A stretch of DNA of 64,000 nt from Terrirhizobium terrae (GCF_030323265.1 NZ_CP104990.1:620001-684000); one strand, 5' to 3'. Counted from the first letter of the stretch, positions 51,395-61,367 are shown. Notes: generated from the sequence alone by a model not told the origin. Program-made: numbers and translations.

Positions 51395-51860
51395 AGCGTA
51401 TCGATCAGGCCTCCAGCCGATGGAGGGTCAAGAGTAAATTTGCGTAGCGCTCCATTATTTTGCTGCGAGGCCGAGTTGATCAGAGGAACCGGGTGGGGCA
51501 GAACCAGCCCCAACAAGGTCTACGTTAGGCACAGCGGATCAATCTTACCGGACAAGATGAAGATAAGCGGCGGCCGTCCACGAAAAGCCTAGGCCAGCAC
51601 TACCTTCGCCGGTGGGAAAGGCTTGGGAGCTCAGCCGTTTCGCCAGCATGCTGCAGCCTGCAGGAAGCCAAGTGGCAGAAGCTCGACCTGCCGTTTGGCA
51701 CTACATTATCTTGGAGGTCGATTGGGTGTGGATGGTGATGATCACCCTTATTCCTTCAGTGGTTTCAGCCCGCGCGTTGGTCATTTCCCTATACCTAGAA
51801 CGCCGGCCTTACCACCAGATCAACGCCGCCTAAAACGCAGCTTTAGACCTTCAACCATCG
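51395..51860. other. Intergenic region without recognised gene
   Basis: This stretch of 466 bp lies between the MerR start and the J-domain gene stop. Open frames on both strands are under 90 codons with no ribosome sites or known family. It probably includes the MerR promoter. Confidence 0.45.
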
Positions 51861-52470
51861 TCAACAAAATCCGTTCAGCTTAAGAAGCTTGTGAGCTTCG
51901 ATAGAGGCTTTCAGCTCAGCTTCGGACGTACGACTTCCATTGTTGGCGTCAGGGTGAAGCTCCTTGAGCCTCTGTTTATAACGCCGCTTAATTTCTTCCG
52001 GCGTGGCGTCTTCCGAGAGCCCAAGCGTCTCGAAGGCTTTAGCCTCGAGGACCCTGAGCTTACGTTTTCGCTGTTCAGCTTTATGCGCTTGAGCCCGTTC
52101 GGCAGACTTACGCGCGTTGATTGTCTTGGCTGAGCCGGAGCGTTGAGTTGAAGGAAGCGGGGCCTCGTCTGGCTGTGTAAATATGCTTCCAAGAGACCTG
52201 CGTCCGCCCACGGCGGCTTCCCTCTGATAGCGTGCAACCTCGGGACTGGACAGCGCGCTCGCGTAATTATAGCCCTTGTTGTATTCCTTCACGTGCTCAA
52301 GACAGAATACAAAAAACAGGCCCTCGGCTTCTTGTCCAACCGGCGCGCGATGGTGTCCGGTACGCTCGCAACCATCCCAGTGGCATTTCGGCCCGGTGGG
52401 CTCGGTTCGCTTTGGGGCTTTGGTTCGAGATCGATTTGAGGCCGACGAATATCTTGGAATCAGCAGTCAT
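51861..52470 (-). CDS. J-domain protein, 5' end disrupted
   Basis: A rhizobial J-domain protein. The last 60 residues form the J domain (AFETLGLSEDATPEEIKRRY then LHPDANNG with the HPD motif). Upstream come EYNKGYNYASALSSPEVARYQ and, further, a zinc-like stretch KCHWDGCERTGHHRAPVG. The expected start MTADSKIF (52470) is in another frame, so at least one and probably two base errors lie at about 52400-52440. The restored length would be about 200. It would be a cochaperone of DnaK-type Hsp70; the client is unknown. Confidence 0.75.
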
Positions 52471-52871
52471 CGTGGTCATATGGAGGGATTGCGGCCGGGA
52501 GACAATAGTCCTCGGTGTGAATAGGCCATAGATTTGCAGTCCCCTCTACTAGGGCCGGAGTCACTTTGGCCGCGACGTGTCTGGTGGCGGAGTAAACCTT
52601 CCTCCTTTGGGGCTGCTCAGGCGTATGTGCCAGCAAGCGCCATATAAGTTTGTTGGAGCGATCGACCTTTACGATAGTGCCTACCGCGAAAGTCGGGCGT
52701 CAAATGTCTCCCGGCGCCAGCAAGGGTTTAGAAGATGGTCAGCTGCGCTTCACTATCCAGCCGATCCTTCTTTTATCTATCGCGCGTCAGCGTTCATTTT
52801 CGCTCGGAGCTTGCTGCTCTCTCGATTGAAGGCTAAGTCTGTCCTTGTCATACGAACACAACGAGGATCCC
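52471..52871. other. Divergent region upstream of the cold-shock gene
   Basis: This stretch of 401 bp lies between the J-domain gene start and the cold-shock gene. No credible gene is seen; the part next to the cold-shock ATG is probably a long 5' leader, as common for cspA-type genes. Confidence 0.45.
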
Positions 52872-53075
52872 ATGGCGACCGGTAGCGTGAAATTTTTCAA
52901 TCAGGATAAGGGGTTTGGCTTTATTACCCCAGATAACGGTGGCGCGGACGTCTTCGTCCATATCTCCGCAGTCGAGCGCGGAAGCGTGCTGCAGGACGGT
53001 CAGAAGGTCAGCTACGAAGTTGGCCAGGATCGCAAGACTGGAAAGTCGAAGGCTGAAAACGTCGAAATTCTCTGA
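52872..53075 (+). CDS. Cold-shock-domain protein
   Basis: A 67-residue CspA-type protein. RNP1 is KGFGFITP and RNP2 is VFVHISAV, both intact. Such proteins melt RNA secondary structure in cold or stationary phase. The ATG at 52872 has ACGAGGA upstream. A hairpin (53087-53115) follows the stop. Confidence 0.93.
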   Translation: MATGSVKFFNQDKGFGFITPDNGGADVFVHISAVERGSVLQDGQKVSYEVGQDRKTGKSKAENVEIL

Positions 53076-53077
53076 CG

Positions 53078-53218
53078 TCAGTACGGCCGGCCCCGTTGCC
53101 AGTCATCGGGGCCGGTGAGCACGGAAGCGACGAATACGTACTTATCGCCCCGGCGGCGCAAGGTGATGGTCTCATCAGCAACGGCCTTATTTTTTGCTTC
53201 GAAGTTGTGTTTTTCCAT
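53078..53218 (-). CDS. Small protein of unknown function (46 aa)
   Basis: An open frame of 46 codons (MEKHNFEAKNKAVADETITL...). It starts at ATG 53218 with GAGG 5 nt upstream, overlapping the stop of a 31-codon frame. The composition, mixed charged and hydrophobic with a strand-like RRGDKYVFVASVL, looks coding. It is antisense to nothing and convergent with the cold-shock gene. I do not recognise a family. Confidence 0.55.
   Translation of the reverse strand: MEKHNFEAKNKAVADETITLRRRGDKYVFVASVLTGPDDWQRGRPY
53087..53115. repeat. Hairpin between cold-shock gene and small ORF
   Basis: CCGGCCCCG (53087-53095) and CGGGGCCGG (53107-53115) pair perfectly over 9 bp with an 11-base loop. It lies just after the cold-shock stop and inside the 3' end of the convergent 46-codon frame. 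There is no T run, so it is a weak terminator candidate or an RNA-stability element. Confidence 0.55.
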
Positions 53219-53224
53219 CAAGCC

Positions 53225-53320
53225 TCAACCATCTTGCTGATCCGAGCGAGTTTGCAGATACATGCGTGTCGTCTGGACATCACCGAGGCGGGCCGCAAGC
53301 TTTTGCAGCCGTTCGGTCAT
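53225..53320 (-). CDS. Possible small protein (31 aa)
   Basis: A 31-codon frame, MTERLQKLAARLGDVQTTRM..., ends 6 bp before the 46-codon frame. It lacks a clear ribosome site. The helical first half and polar tail look protein-like, but upstream codons in frame do not. It may be real, or the end of a gene broken by a base error. Confidence 0.3.
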   Translation of the reverse strand: MTERLQKLAARLGDVQTTRMYLQTRSDQQDG

Positions 53321-53423
53321 CGACACCGTGGTAATCCCGGCCGTCCGATATTGCGCTGTGCCCCGCCGTGCTCTGGCGCCCTGCTTGCGAGCAGGCTATG
53401 CCGCCTTGAGACTTGCCATTTGA

Positions 53424-54014
53424 ATGGAGTGTAAGGTGGAGCAGGCGCCGTTGGCAGTTTCTGGCGATGACAGCGCCCCCGCCGACACGCCGACACCACG
53501 TATGTTTGCATGGGCACGCAATTCGACGATCTATAGGCTCGGGCGCCGGATGCATACCGAGAGGCAACTCTTCGACGCCATCGCACGCAAAGCCCGGGAA
53601 AAATTCCAATCGATCAGCGAAGCGCAGGTGAAGGCACTCGCCGATTCCGCAGTCAATTTCGCCAGCGAGAACAAGCTACTCGATGACAAGGTGTTTGCCG
53701 AGATAAGCAGCCGTTCGGGCATGCGCAGCGGTAAGTCTCAGCGGGCGATCGCTCAGAAACTGACACAAAAAGGTGTTGCCAAGGAACTGGCCGCAAGCGC
53801 TGCAGCGGAGGTGGACGATCTCTATGCTGCAGTCGTCCTGGCACGCAAGCGCGCCTTCGGGCCATTTCGCAAGGTCGAGCTGGACGAAAAGCGCAAAGGC
53901 AAGGAGCTTTCCGCCTTCGCCCGCGCCGGTTTCAGCTTCGAGATTGGTAGGGTAGTCTTCGGTATGGGGCTTAACGAGGCGCAGGACGTACTTGAGAGAG
54001 GTCGGGACCTGTGA
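53424..54014 (+). CDS. recX: RecX-family regulator
   Basis: A 196-residue RecX protein, with the helical repeats typical of the family (MHTERQLFDAIARKAREKF, then SGKSQRAIAQKLTQKGVAKE and ELSAFARAGFSFEIGRVVFGM). RecX modulates RecA filaments. It is not next to recA here. The 5' end (about 35 residues) is variable, so the start could be further in. The 3' end overlaps rhaK on the other strand by 44 bp. Confidence 0.85.
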   Translation: MECKVEQAPLAVSGDDSAPADTPTPRMFAWARNSTIYRLGRRMHTERQLFDAIARKAREKFQSISEAQVKALADSAVNFASENKLLDDKVFAEISSRSGMRSGKSQRAIAQKLTQKGVAKELAASAAAEVDDLYAAVVLARKRAFGPFRKVELDEKRKGKELSAFARAGFSFEIGRVVFGMGLNEAQDVLERGRDL

Positions 54015-55406
54015 CTTGCATAGGTACCGTGTTGGAGGGAGCGAAGTCGCGCCAGATATTCGCGTAGGCTTGCAGCCCCTTTATCTGCGATGTTGCGATC
54101 TGCGTCTCGCTGGAAGACGCCGAACACGTGCCGGCGAGCAAGGCGGCGCCTTGGCTGGTGCCGGTCGAACCGGGGACAGCGATCACGCGACGTTCGAGCA
54201 AGGCCGCCAAAGCCAGCAAAAAACCTGGTTGCTCGCAAAAGGTCCCTCCACCAGCGTCGGTCCTTTTGCACCACTTAGCTCCAGACAGGTTGACGTCATC
54301 AACGCAAGATAGAGGCAAGCCGCTGCCCAACGCTCATCCGTCGAGGCAAGCGCATGGTTGAGCCATTGCGCATGACCGCCGGGATAGGGGCCAGAACCCT
54401 CCGCGAGATTGGGCAGAAGCATGATTTGCTTTCTAATCACGTCTGGGATTGCAGCGAGCGCGGCCGGCTGATCGAGTGGCCCAAGCTCTGCCCTCAGCAT
54501 CTCGAATTCTCTACCGCCCATGAAGCGCGCCGAAGGAACGGCACGGCCGTAGGCATCGATATTGGCAAGCATGTCGCGCGCCGGATGGAGATGGTTCAGG
54601 TCGCCGCCGACGGCAAAGTTGACGACCCAGGTGCCCGTGGAAACGATGGCAAATGGTGGGTCCCGGCCGATCAGATGCGTCAGCAACGAAGCATTGGAAT
54701 CGTGAATGCCGCAATAGACCGGCACGGGGTCCGTCAGTCCGATTTTCTCGGCGACGTCGGGCAATAGGGGGCCAAGCACATCAAAGGCGCTTCTTCGCGG
54801 CGCCAGTAAGTTGCGTATGCCGAGAGCATCGACAAGGGAGGAATAGTCGTTGTCGTGTGGACGCCAGAGATCGGTATGGCAGCCTAGAGAGGTGACCTCG
54901 TTGGCGGTGATGCCGGTGAGGCGGAAGGCCCAGAACTGCGGATAGGTGAGGATCGTTCTGACCGCAGCGAACCCATCCAGAAACGCCGACTTCTGATAGT
55001 GGATCTGCGCGCCGAGATTGAGACCACCCGACAGGATAGGGGATAAGGTCTGTGCAAAAGGTGGTCGGATCAAAGCGTAGACCGACCGGATTTCTTCCGG
55101 ATATTGATGTTCATAGTCGAGAACCGGTAAAGCCAGCGCTCCGTTCTCGTCCAGCAATGCAGCAGCGGCGCCATGGGTGGTGATGGAGATCGCATCGAAG
55201 CCGGTCTCGCGAGCAAGCGCGGAGAGAGAGTTTAGGATAAAATCCCACAAGCGTTCGACATCGTAATGCGGGTAAGGCGGCCCGGAGATCACTTTATTGG
55301 CCATGCGATATTCGCCGATTTCGCGGCCGACTCTGCAGTCAAAGACCACCACCTTGGCATTGGTCTTGCCGATATCGATCACGGCAACCTTTTCCGCTGT
55401 CTTCAT
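53971..55406 (-). CDS. rhaK: Rhamnose kinase (FGGY family), frameshifted
   Basis: An FGGY-type carbohydrate kinase of about 478 residues. The first motif is [28 protein letters not shown] is the catalytic-region strand and, after the break, [16 protein letters not shown] is the C-terminal FGGY signature. The break is at the A run 54218-54223: one more A (T on the coding strand) gives [19 protein letters not shown]. It phosphorylates the sugar after import. It is the last gene of the rhaRSTPQUK-order operon and overlaps rhaU by 4 bp. Confidence 0.88.
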
Positions 55407-55723
55407 GGCAGGTGGAACATCGTGATGAGGTCTATCTGGACTGGCGAGTTGTCCGTGTTCGTCTCCATGATATCAGCCATGTGAGCCCACCAGCGCTTCA
55501 TCACGGGATGATCCGGCAGGCTGGTCATCCCGTGATTTTCGGGGCGGCTGAGGACGCCGAACAGGATGTTCGTCTCGCGGTCCAGATGGATTGAGTAGTC
55601 ACGCACGCCTGATTCGTGCAGCAAGGTCACTAGCTCCGGCCAGATCTCGTCGTGCCGCTTTTTATACTCGGCCTCCATGCCGGGATTGAGCTTCATCCGG
55701 AACGCATATTTCTCGCTTGTCAT
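55403..55723 (-). CDS. rhaU: L-rhamnose mutarotase
   Basis: A 106-residue ferredoxin-like mutarotase (RhaU, RhaM family). Motifs are [26 protein letters not shown] and a C-terminal HMADIMETN with WW before it. It interconverts rhamnose anomers. The ATG at 55723 overlaps the rhaQ stop (ATGA); a longer frame reading back into rhaQ is not coding. The last 4 bp overlap rhaK. Confidence 0.93.
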   Translation of the reverse strand: MTSEKYAFRMKLNPGMEAEYKKRHDEIWPELVTLLHESGVRDYSIHLDRETNILFGVLSRPENHGMTSLPDHPVMKRWWAHMADIMETNTDNSPVQIDLITMFHLP

Positions 55724-56721
55724 CAGCGCATCTCCCGGATGCGGCGAGCGATGATCGGCACGGCGATGGTGACGATCAGTAGCAGGCCGACAAAGATGGA
55801 CATGACGATGCCGGGTACGTTCAGCAGCCCGAGCCCGAACGTGACGAGGCCCATGACGAAGGCAGCTATGACCACGCCTAGGATCGTGCCGGCGCCGCCG
55901 AGAATGGAGACCCCGCCGAGCACAACCATGGTCACCACTTCGAGCTCCCACCCTTGCGCGATCGAGGGGCGGGTCGAACCGAGACGGGAAGTCAGGCAGA
56001 CGGCCGCGACGCCGGCCATCAGACCCGTGAGCAGGAAGAGGATGAACTTCACCCGCTGGACCGGAATGCCGGAAAAGCGCGCGGCAAACTCGTTATTGCC
56101 AATGACATAGACCTGCCTGCCGAAATTCGTCGCGTGCAACAGGATGGCGAAGGCGATGGCGAGTAGGAAGAACAGAACAAATTCGAAGGAGAATACCCAG
56201 GCAACATAGCCCTGGCCGAAATAGGCGAAGCTCGCCGGATATTTGCCATAGGCTTGGTCGCCGAGCACGATATAGGAAATGCCGCGGAACAGGCTCATCG
56301 TGCCGATCGTCACGACGATCGAAGGAAGTTTCAGGCCGGCGACGAGCAGGCCGTTGAAGGCGCCGCAGACAAGCCCGACACCAATGCCGATCGCCACCAG
56401 TCCCGGTGTGCCGATGCCGGCTTGCGCCGCGGCGCCCATGGCAGTTGAGGCAAGTGCGATGATGGCAGCGACGGACAGGTCGATTTCCCCCGCGATCACC
56501 AGCATCGCCATGGCAAAGGCGATCATCGCCTTCTCTGTGAAATTGAAGGTCGCGTCGGACAGGTTCCAGGCGTTGAGGAAATAGGGCGAGGCGAGCGAGT
56601 TGAAGATGAAGATCAGCACCGCCACGCCGAAGAGCAGCACTTCCCAGCTTGCAAGGATGCGGGAGGTTTTTGTGCCGAGGCGATCGGGGATTTGTCGTTT
56701 CGAGGTCGCGACATCGCTCAT
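55723..56721 (-). CDS. rhaQ: Rhamnose ABC transporter permease
   Basis: A 332-residue CUT2 permease. Conserved segments are [19 protein letters not shown] and [16 protein letters not shown]. It forms the channel with RhaP. Its ATG overlaps the rhaP stop by 4 bp (ATGA) and its stop overlaps rhaU. Assigned from order within the rha locus. Confidence 0.9.
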   Translation of the reverse strand: MSDVATSKRQIPDRLGTKTSRILASWEVLLFGVAVLIFIFNSLASPYFLNAWNLSDATFNFTEKAMIAFAMAMLVIAGEIDLSVAAIIALASTAMGAAAQAGIGTPGLVAIGIGVGLVCGAFNGLLVAGLKLPSIVVTIGTMSLFRGISYIVLGDQAYGKYPASFAYFGQGYVAWVFSFEFVLFFLLAIAFAILLHATNFGRQVYVIGNNEFAARFSGIPVQRVKFILFLLTGLMAGVAAVCLTSRLGSTRPSIAQGWELEVVTMVVLGGVSILGGAGTILGVVIAAFVMGLVTFGLGLLNVPGIVMSIFVGLLLIVTIAVPIIARRIREMR

Positions 56722-57707
56722 GCTGAACCCTCCTCAGTGGCGCGGTTGCGCAGGATGATGCGGCCCGCCTTCCTTTCGGCGCGGGCGTTGAAGACGACGG
56801 CAAGAACGATCACGACGCCTGAAATCGCCATCTGTGCGAAGGGTGAAATGCCGATCACGGGCAGCGCGTTCTTGATCACGCCAAGGAACAGCGCACCGAG
56901 CACAGCACCCGCCACCGAGCCGATACCACCGGCGATGGAAATGCCGCCGATAACGCAGGCCGCGACTGTATCGAGTTCGAAGCCAGCGGCAATATCGACA
57001 TAGGCGACCGCATAGCGGGACACCCAGAGATATCCGGAGAGGCCGGCCAGCGCACCGGAGAGGACGAAGGCGAGGAAGCGGGTGCGGCCAATATCTATAC
57101 CGGCATAAACGGCGGCCGTCGGGTTGCCGCCAGAGGCATAGGCGGCGCGACCGAAGGGCAGGCGGGTCAGCACGAACCACGCACCGATGACGATCACGAT
57201 GGCGATCCAGGAAAGGACAGGCAGCCCGAGCAATGGCATGCGCGGAATGTTGAGAAAGCCCGGCGCCATCTGGTGGGCGTTGACCCAGCCGCCGCCCGAC
57301 AAGACGAAGGCCATGCCGCGATAGATAGTAAGCGTGCCTAAGGTCACGACGATCGGCGGGATCTGCAGCGCCCAGACAAGGTAGCCGTTGATCGCGCCGA
57401 GGAACGCGCCGATGCTGATCGCCATGACGATAAGCAGTAGCAGCGGCAGTTCGGGATAAGCGGCATTGGTCATCGCCACCGCCATGCCGGTGAAGGCAAG
57501 GTTGGCGGCGACTGACAGGTCGATCGATTTCGTCAGGATCACAGTCATCTGGCCGAGCGCCAGGATGATCAGGATCGACGTGTCGTTGAAGATGTTGGCG
57601 AGATTGGCCGGGGTTGCAAAGCCTTCGGCGCGGGTTGCAAAGCCCGCGACCATCAGAGCGATGATGGCAGTAAGCAGGATTTCGCGGTTTCTGAGAAGAC
57701 GAGTCAT
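56718..57707 (-). CDS. rhaP: Rhamnose ABC transporter permease
   Basis: A permease of about 329 residues, CUT2 class, with TKSIDLSVAANLAFTGM and ASGGNPTAAVYAGIDI. The ATG at 57707 (MTRLLRNREI) has GAGGGA upstream; an in-frame ATG at 57725 overlaps rhaT. It is followed by rhaQ with a 4-bp overlap. The frame is intact. Confidence 0.9.
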   Translation of the reverse strand: MTRLLRNREILLTAIIALMVAGFATRAEGFATPANLANIFNDTSILIILALGQMTVILTKSIDLSVAANLAFTGMAVAMTNAAYPELPLLLLIVMAISIGAFLGAINGYLVWALQIPPIVVTLGTLTIYRGMAFVLSGGGWVNAHQMAPGFLNIPRMPLLGLPVLSWIAIVIVIGAWFVLTRLPFGRAAYASGGNPTAAVYAGIDIGRTRFLAFVLSGALAGLSGYLWVSRYAVAYVDIAAGFELDTVAACVIGGISIAGGIGSVAGAVLGALFLGVIKNALPVIGISPFAQMAISGVVIVLAVVFNARAERKAGRIILRNRATEEGSA

Positions 57708-57717
57708 CTGCTGTCCC

Positions 57718-59265
57718 TCATGCATTGCCGGTCGCGGCGCGCACCAGCGCCTCGGCGGTCAGCTGTCCACGCTCGAACATGCCGGCCATCAGACCTTCGC
57801 GCATGACCATCACGCGGTCGGACATGCCGAGGATTTCGGGGAGCTCGGACGACACCATGATGATCGACAGGCCTTCAGCCGCGAGTTCGCTGATGAACCC
57901 ATGCACAGCAGCCTTGGAGCCAATGTCGATGCCCTTGGTAGGCTCGTCGAGGATGATAACTTTCGGCCGTGTGGCCAGCCATTTACCGATCACGACCTTC
58001 TGCTGGTTACCGCCCGACAACGTGCCGACCGGCACGGAGAGCGCCGCAGCACGCAGGTCTAGCCGCTCGGCATATTTTCGGGCGAGCGCGAGTTCGTTGG
58101 CAGCCTTCAGGAAGCCGGACCGGGACGTCTTCGCCAGCGATGGCAGCGACATGTTCTGGAAGATCGGCAAGGGCAATGCCAGACCGTGACGACCGCGCTC
58201 TTCCGGCACATAGACGATGCCAGCGCTGATCGCATCGCCCGACGAGCGGATGTCTATAGGTCGGCCTTCCAGCACGAGGCTGCCGGAGGATGGACGGGTG
58301 ACGCCGAATAGCGACTGGCAGAGTTCCGAACGACCCGCACCGATTAGGCCATAGATGCCGAGAATCTCGCCGCAACGGAGCTCGAAGGTAATGTCGCGGA
58401 ATTCGGTCGGGTGGCAATAGCGCTCGACGGTCAGAACCGGAGCGCCGATCTCGACCTTCACCTTGGGGAAGACGTCCTCAACGGCACGACCGACCATCAG
58501 CCGAACGATCTCGTCCTGCGGCGTGTCCTTCAACCGTCCATGCCCGACGGCACGGCCGTCGCGAAAAACGACGAAATTCTCGGCGATTTCGTAAACCTCG
58601 TCGAACTTGTGGCTAATGAAAAGGATCGCCTTGCCCTGCCGTTTCAACCTTTCGACGATGCGGAAGAGATCGTCTATCTCCTTGCGGGAGAGGGCGGCGG
58701 TCGGTTCGTCCATGATGACGATGCGCGCCTCGACCGAAAGCGCTCGGGCGATGGCCACCAGATGCCGCTGGGCAATGGAAAGATCTTGCAGGCGAATGGT
58801 CGGGTCGATCTCGCTTTCGAGCTGACGCAGCAGCTCTTTTGAGCGGCGGTTGATCTCGCGCCAGTCGATCGTTCCGATCCGAGTGCGCGGCGCGTGGCCG
58901 AGAAAGATGTTCTCGCCGACGGTCAGTTCATCGAACAGCACGGTCTCCTGGTGAATAGCCGTGACGCCTGCATCGATCGCTGCCTGGGCGCTCGAAAAGC
59001 TGACAGGTTTTCCGTCGATCAAGATCTCGCCCTCGTTGGGACGGTAAATGCCGGTCAGGATCTTTACCAGTGTCGACTTGCCGGCGCCGTTTTCGCCGAT
59101 CAGCGCAGTCACCTGACCCGGATAAAGTGAAAGGCTGACCCCATCAAGCGCCTTCACGCCCGGAAATATCTGGCCGATGCCGCGCATTTCTAGGATGGGT
59201 TCCGACTGCTGAGCCGGTACCTGTGCAACGATTATATGATCGGTCATCGGCACGACAACATTCAT
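57718..59265 (-). CDS. rhaT: Rhamnose ABC transporter ATP-binding protein
   Basis: A duplicated CUT2 ABC ATPase of about 515 residues. First half: Walker A GENGAGKST, signature LSIAQRHLVAIARAL, Walker B IVIMDEPTAALSR. Second half: LSGGNQQKVVIGKWL and VIILDEPTKGIDIG. It drives RhaPQ. The ATG at 59265 has GAGGTG 9 nt upstream; a GTG at 59277 is in frame. It is separated from rhaS by the RIME-like element. Confidence 0.9.
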   Translation of the reverse strand: MNVVVPMTDHIIVAQVPAQQSEPILEMRGIGQIFPGVKALDGVSLSLYPGQVTALIGENGAGKSTLVKILTGIYRPNEGEILIDGKPVSFSSAQAAIDAGVTAIHQETVLFDELTVGENIFLGHAPRTRIGTIDWREINRRSKELLRQLESEIDPTIRLQDLSIAQRHLVAIARALSVEARIVIMDEPTAALSRKEIDDLFRIVERLKRQGKAILFISHKFDEVYEIAENFVVFRDGRAVGHGRLKDTPQDEIVRLMVGRAVEDVFPKVKVEIGAPVLTVERYCHPTEFRDITFELRCGEILGIYGLIGAGRSELCQSLFGVTRPSSGSLVLEGRPIDIRSSGDAISAGIVYVPEERGRHGLALPLPIFQNMSLPSLAKTSRSGFLKAANELALARKYAERLDLRAAALSVPVGTLSGGNQQKVVIGKWLATRPKVIILDEPTKGIDIGSKAAVHGFISELAAEGLSIIMVSSELPEILGMSDRVMVMREGLMAGMFERGQLTAEALVRAATGNA

Positions 59266-59282
59266 GTTGGGTTTCACCTCGA

Positions 59283-59450
59283 TGGCCCCTCATCCACCTG
59301 CCGGCACTTTCTCCCCGCAGGCGGGGAGAAGGACACAAGCCATGAACTCTTTGCCTTACTCTTCTACGCCGAGCACGGTAGGTCTCCTCTCCTCGCTCGC
59401 GGGGAGAGGAGGAGAGCAGCTTGCTGCTCTCTGGTTAAGGAGCGTCAGCT
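59283..59450. repeat. RIME-like intergenic palindromic element
   Basis: A run of hairpins between rhaS and rhaT: TCTCCCCGC-AG-GCGGGGAGA (59310-59329), a CTCCTCTCC/GGAGAGGAG pair at about 59383-59412, and the perfect GAGAGCAGC-TT-GCTGCTCTC (59412-59431). The first arm with its CCCCTCATCCxCCTGCCGGCAC lead matches the Rhizobium-specific intergenic mosaic element (RIME) pattern as I know it. It may stabilise the rhaS mRNA end or limit read-through into rhaT. Confidence 0.72.
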
Positions 59451-59462
59451 CGAATGCTCGGC

Positions 59463-60458
59463 TCAAAAGATCTTCGAAAACTCGTCGATGTTTTTGGCGT
59501 CATAGACAAAGGGATCGGCCATCGCCGCTTCGCCATTGTCGCCGATCTTGATCTTGCCCATGCGCCCGGCCTCGATCTCCGAGCCCGGCGCGCCATCGCT
59601 GTCGCCCTTGGCGATGTGATAGGCGATCTGGGTAGCGGAATAACCGAGATCGATCGGGTTCCAGATAGCAAATTCCTTCGTTGCGCCGGACTTGATGGCG
59701 CCCGCCATCTCGGACGGGAGACCAAGGCCAGTGACATAGACCTCGCCGATCTTGCCGGCATCCTTCACCGCCTGCGAAGCGGCCAGAACGCCGACCGTTG
59801 TCGGCGCGACGATCACCTTGACGTTGGGCTGCGAGGATAGAAGTCCCTGTGCTTCACGATACGACTTGTCGGCCAGGTCGTCGCCATAGACCGTGGTTGC
59901 GAGGTTGAGGCCAGGGAAATCCTGCAGCTGCTTCTTCATCTCGGCGATCCAGGTGTTCTGGTTCGTCGAGGTGGTGGTAGCAGACAGGATGGCGAAATCG
60001 CCCTTGCCACCTTCAAGATGGTCCTTGGCGAGAGTCAGGCACATCTTGCCGATCAGCTCCTTGGAGGACGGATTGAGGTGCATGATGCGGCCTTCGGGTG
60101 CGACGCCCGAATCCCAGGAGATGACCTTGATGCCGCGCTGTGCGGCCTTCTTCAAGGCCGGAACGACCGCATCCGGGTCATTGGCGGAAATGGCGATCGC
60201 GTCCACCCCTTGCGCGATCAGCGAATTGATGACCTCGATCTGGCCCTCCGCCGTCGTCGTGGTCGGGCCTGTATAGATGATCTCGACGCCGCCGAGTTCC
60301 TTGGCCGCTTCCTGCGCGCCCTTGTTGGCGGCCTCGAAGAAGCCGTTGCCGAGCGATTTTACGACCAGCGCGATCTTCATATCGGCGGCCTGTGTCGCCG
60401 ACGTCATCGCGGCGAACGCGATGGCGACGCCGATCGCGAGTTTCCTTGCAAGTTTCAT
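59463..60458 (-). CDS. rhaS: Rhamnose-binding periplasmic protein
   Basis: A 331-residue solute-binding protein. Residues 1-24 are a signal peptide (MKLARKLAIGVAIAFAAM...AA). The mature part, MKIALVVKSLGNGFFEAANKGAQEAA, is typical of CUT2 binding proteins. It is the first structural gene after rhaR and has GGAGGAGTG just upstream. It binds rhamnose for RhaTPQ, by locus identity. Confidence 0.9.
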   Translation of the reverse strand: MKLARKLAIGVAIAFAAMTSATQAADMKIALVVKSLGNGFFEAANKGAQEAAKELGGVEIIYTGPTTTTAEGQIEVINSLIAQGVDAIAISANDPDAVVPALKKAAQRGIKVISWDSGVAPEGRIMHLNPSSKELIGKMCLTLAKDHLEGGKGDFAILSATTTSTNQNTWIAEMKKQLQDFPGLNLATTVYGDDLADKSYREAQGLLSSQPNVKVIVAPTTVGVLAASQAVKDAGKIGEVYVTGLGLPSEMAGAIKSGATKEFAIWNPIDLGYSATQIAYHIAKGDSDGAPGSEIEAGRMGKIKIGDNGEAAMADPFVYDAKNIDEFSKIF

Positions 60459-60511
60459 GATCCACTCCTCCCAGTTAAATCAACAACCCCATTTCTCCCG
60501 CCGGCGCTTCC

Positions 60512-61324
60512 TCAGGCTACCGACGTGAAATCCTCCTTCGTATTCTCCGAGCCGCCGCCAGCGATCACCAGCGCCACACCGGCCTCCTCGACCATCCGCG
60601 CAGCCTCCTCGGACACGCCGTCGTCGGTGATAATAGTTGTCACCCGGTCCAACGGGCATAGAATAAGGCTCGATCGGCGCTGGAATTTCGACGAATCCAC
60701 CATCACGATGAGTTCCTCTGCCTGATGCATCAGCTTCTGCTCGCTCTGGATGACGAGCGCGTCACCTTCCATAATGCCGAGCGGGCTGATGCCCTGAGCA
60801 CCGATGAACATCCGCCGGGCATAAAAATTGCGGATCGCGTCGTTCTCGAAAGGCGACAGGATCAGGCTTTGCTCGCGATAAATCGCGCCGCCTGGCACAG
60901 TGACCGAACTCTTCGAATGCTTGACCAAATGCTCTGCGACCGCGAAGGAATTCGTCATCACCTGCAGCCGCCGGGCTGAAAGATAATGCACCATCTGGAA
61001 TGTCGTCGTGCCGCCATTGATGATGACGCTGTCGCCCTCTTCACAGAGATCCACCGCAGAGCGCGCGATCGCCCGCTTCTTGTCGATATTGACGGCTTCG
61101 GAGACGCGGAATGAGCGCGCGGCAAGCTGGCCGATCTGCGGTGGATGAACCGCTTCCGCGCCGCCGCGCACGCGCCGCAACTTGCCCTGAACATGCAGCG
61201 CCGCGATATCGCGCCGGATCGTCGCCTCCGAGGCTTCGGTCAATTCCGCAATATCCTGCACGGTGATCACAGGCTTTTCCTGGATCGCGCTCAGAATGAT
61301 GCGGTGGCGTTCGCGTTCGTGCAT
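60512..61324 (-). CDS. rhaR: DeoR-family rhamnose regulator
   Basis: A 270-residue DeoR repressor. The N-terminal helix-turn-helix is VQDIAELTEASEATIRRDIAAL, and the C-terminal DeoRC sensor has SVIINGGTTTFQMVHYL and GAQGISPLGIMEGD. It heads the rhaRSTPQUK-order operon and diverges from rhaD. The divergent region carries an inverted repeat that it may bind. The ligand is probably a rhamnose phosphate or related metabolite. Confidence 0.9.
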   Translation of the reverse strand: MHERERHRIILSAIQEKPVITVQDIAELTEASEATIRRDIAALHVQGKLRRVRGGAEAVHPPQIGQLAARSFRVSEAVNIDKKRAIARSAVDLCEEGDSVIINGGTTTFQMVHYLSARRLQVMTNSFAVAEHLVKHSKSSVTVPGGAIYREQSLILSPFENDAIRNFYARRMFIGAQGISPLGIMEGDALVIQSEQKLMHQAEELIVMVDSSKFQRRSSLILCPLDRVTTIITDDGVSEEAARMVEEAGVALVIAGGGSENTKEDFTSVA

Positions 61325-61367
61325 TGGGGCTGCTCCTTGCCATCAACTATTGCTTGAAATTCGATAT

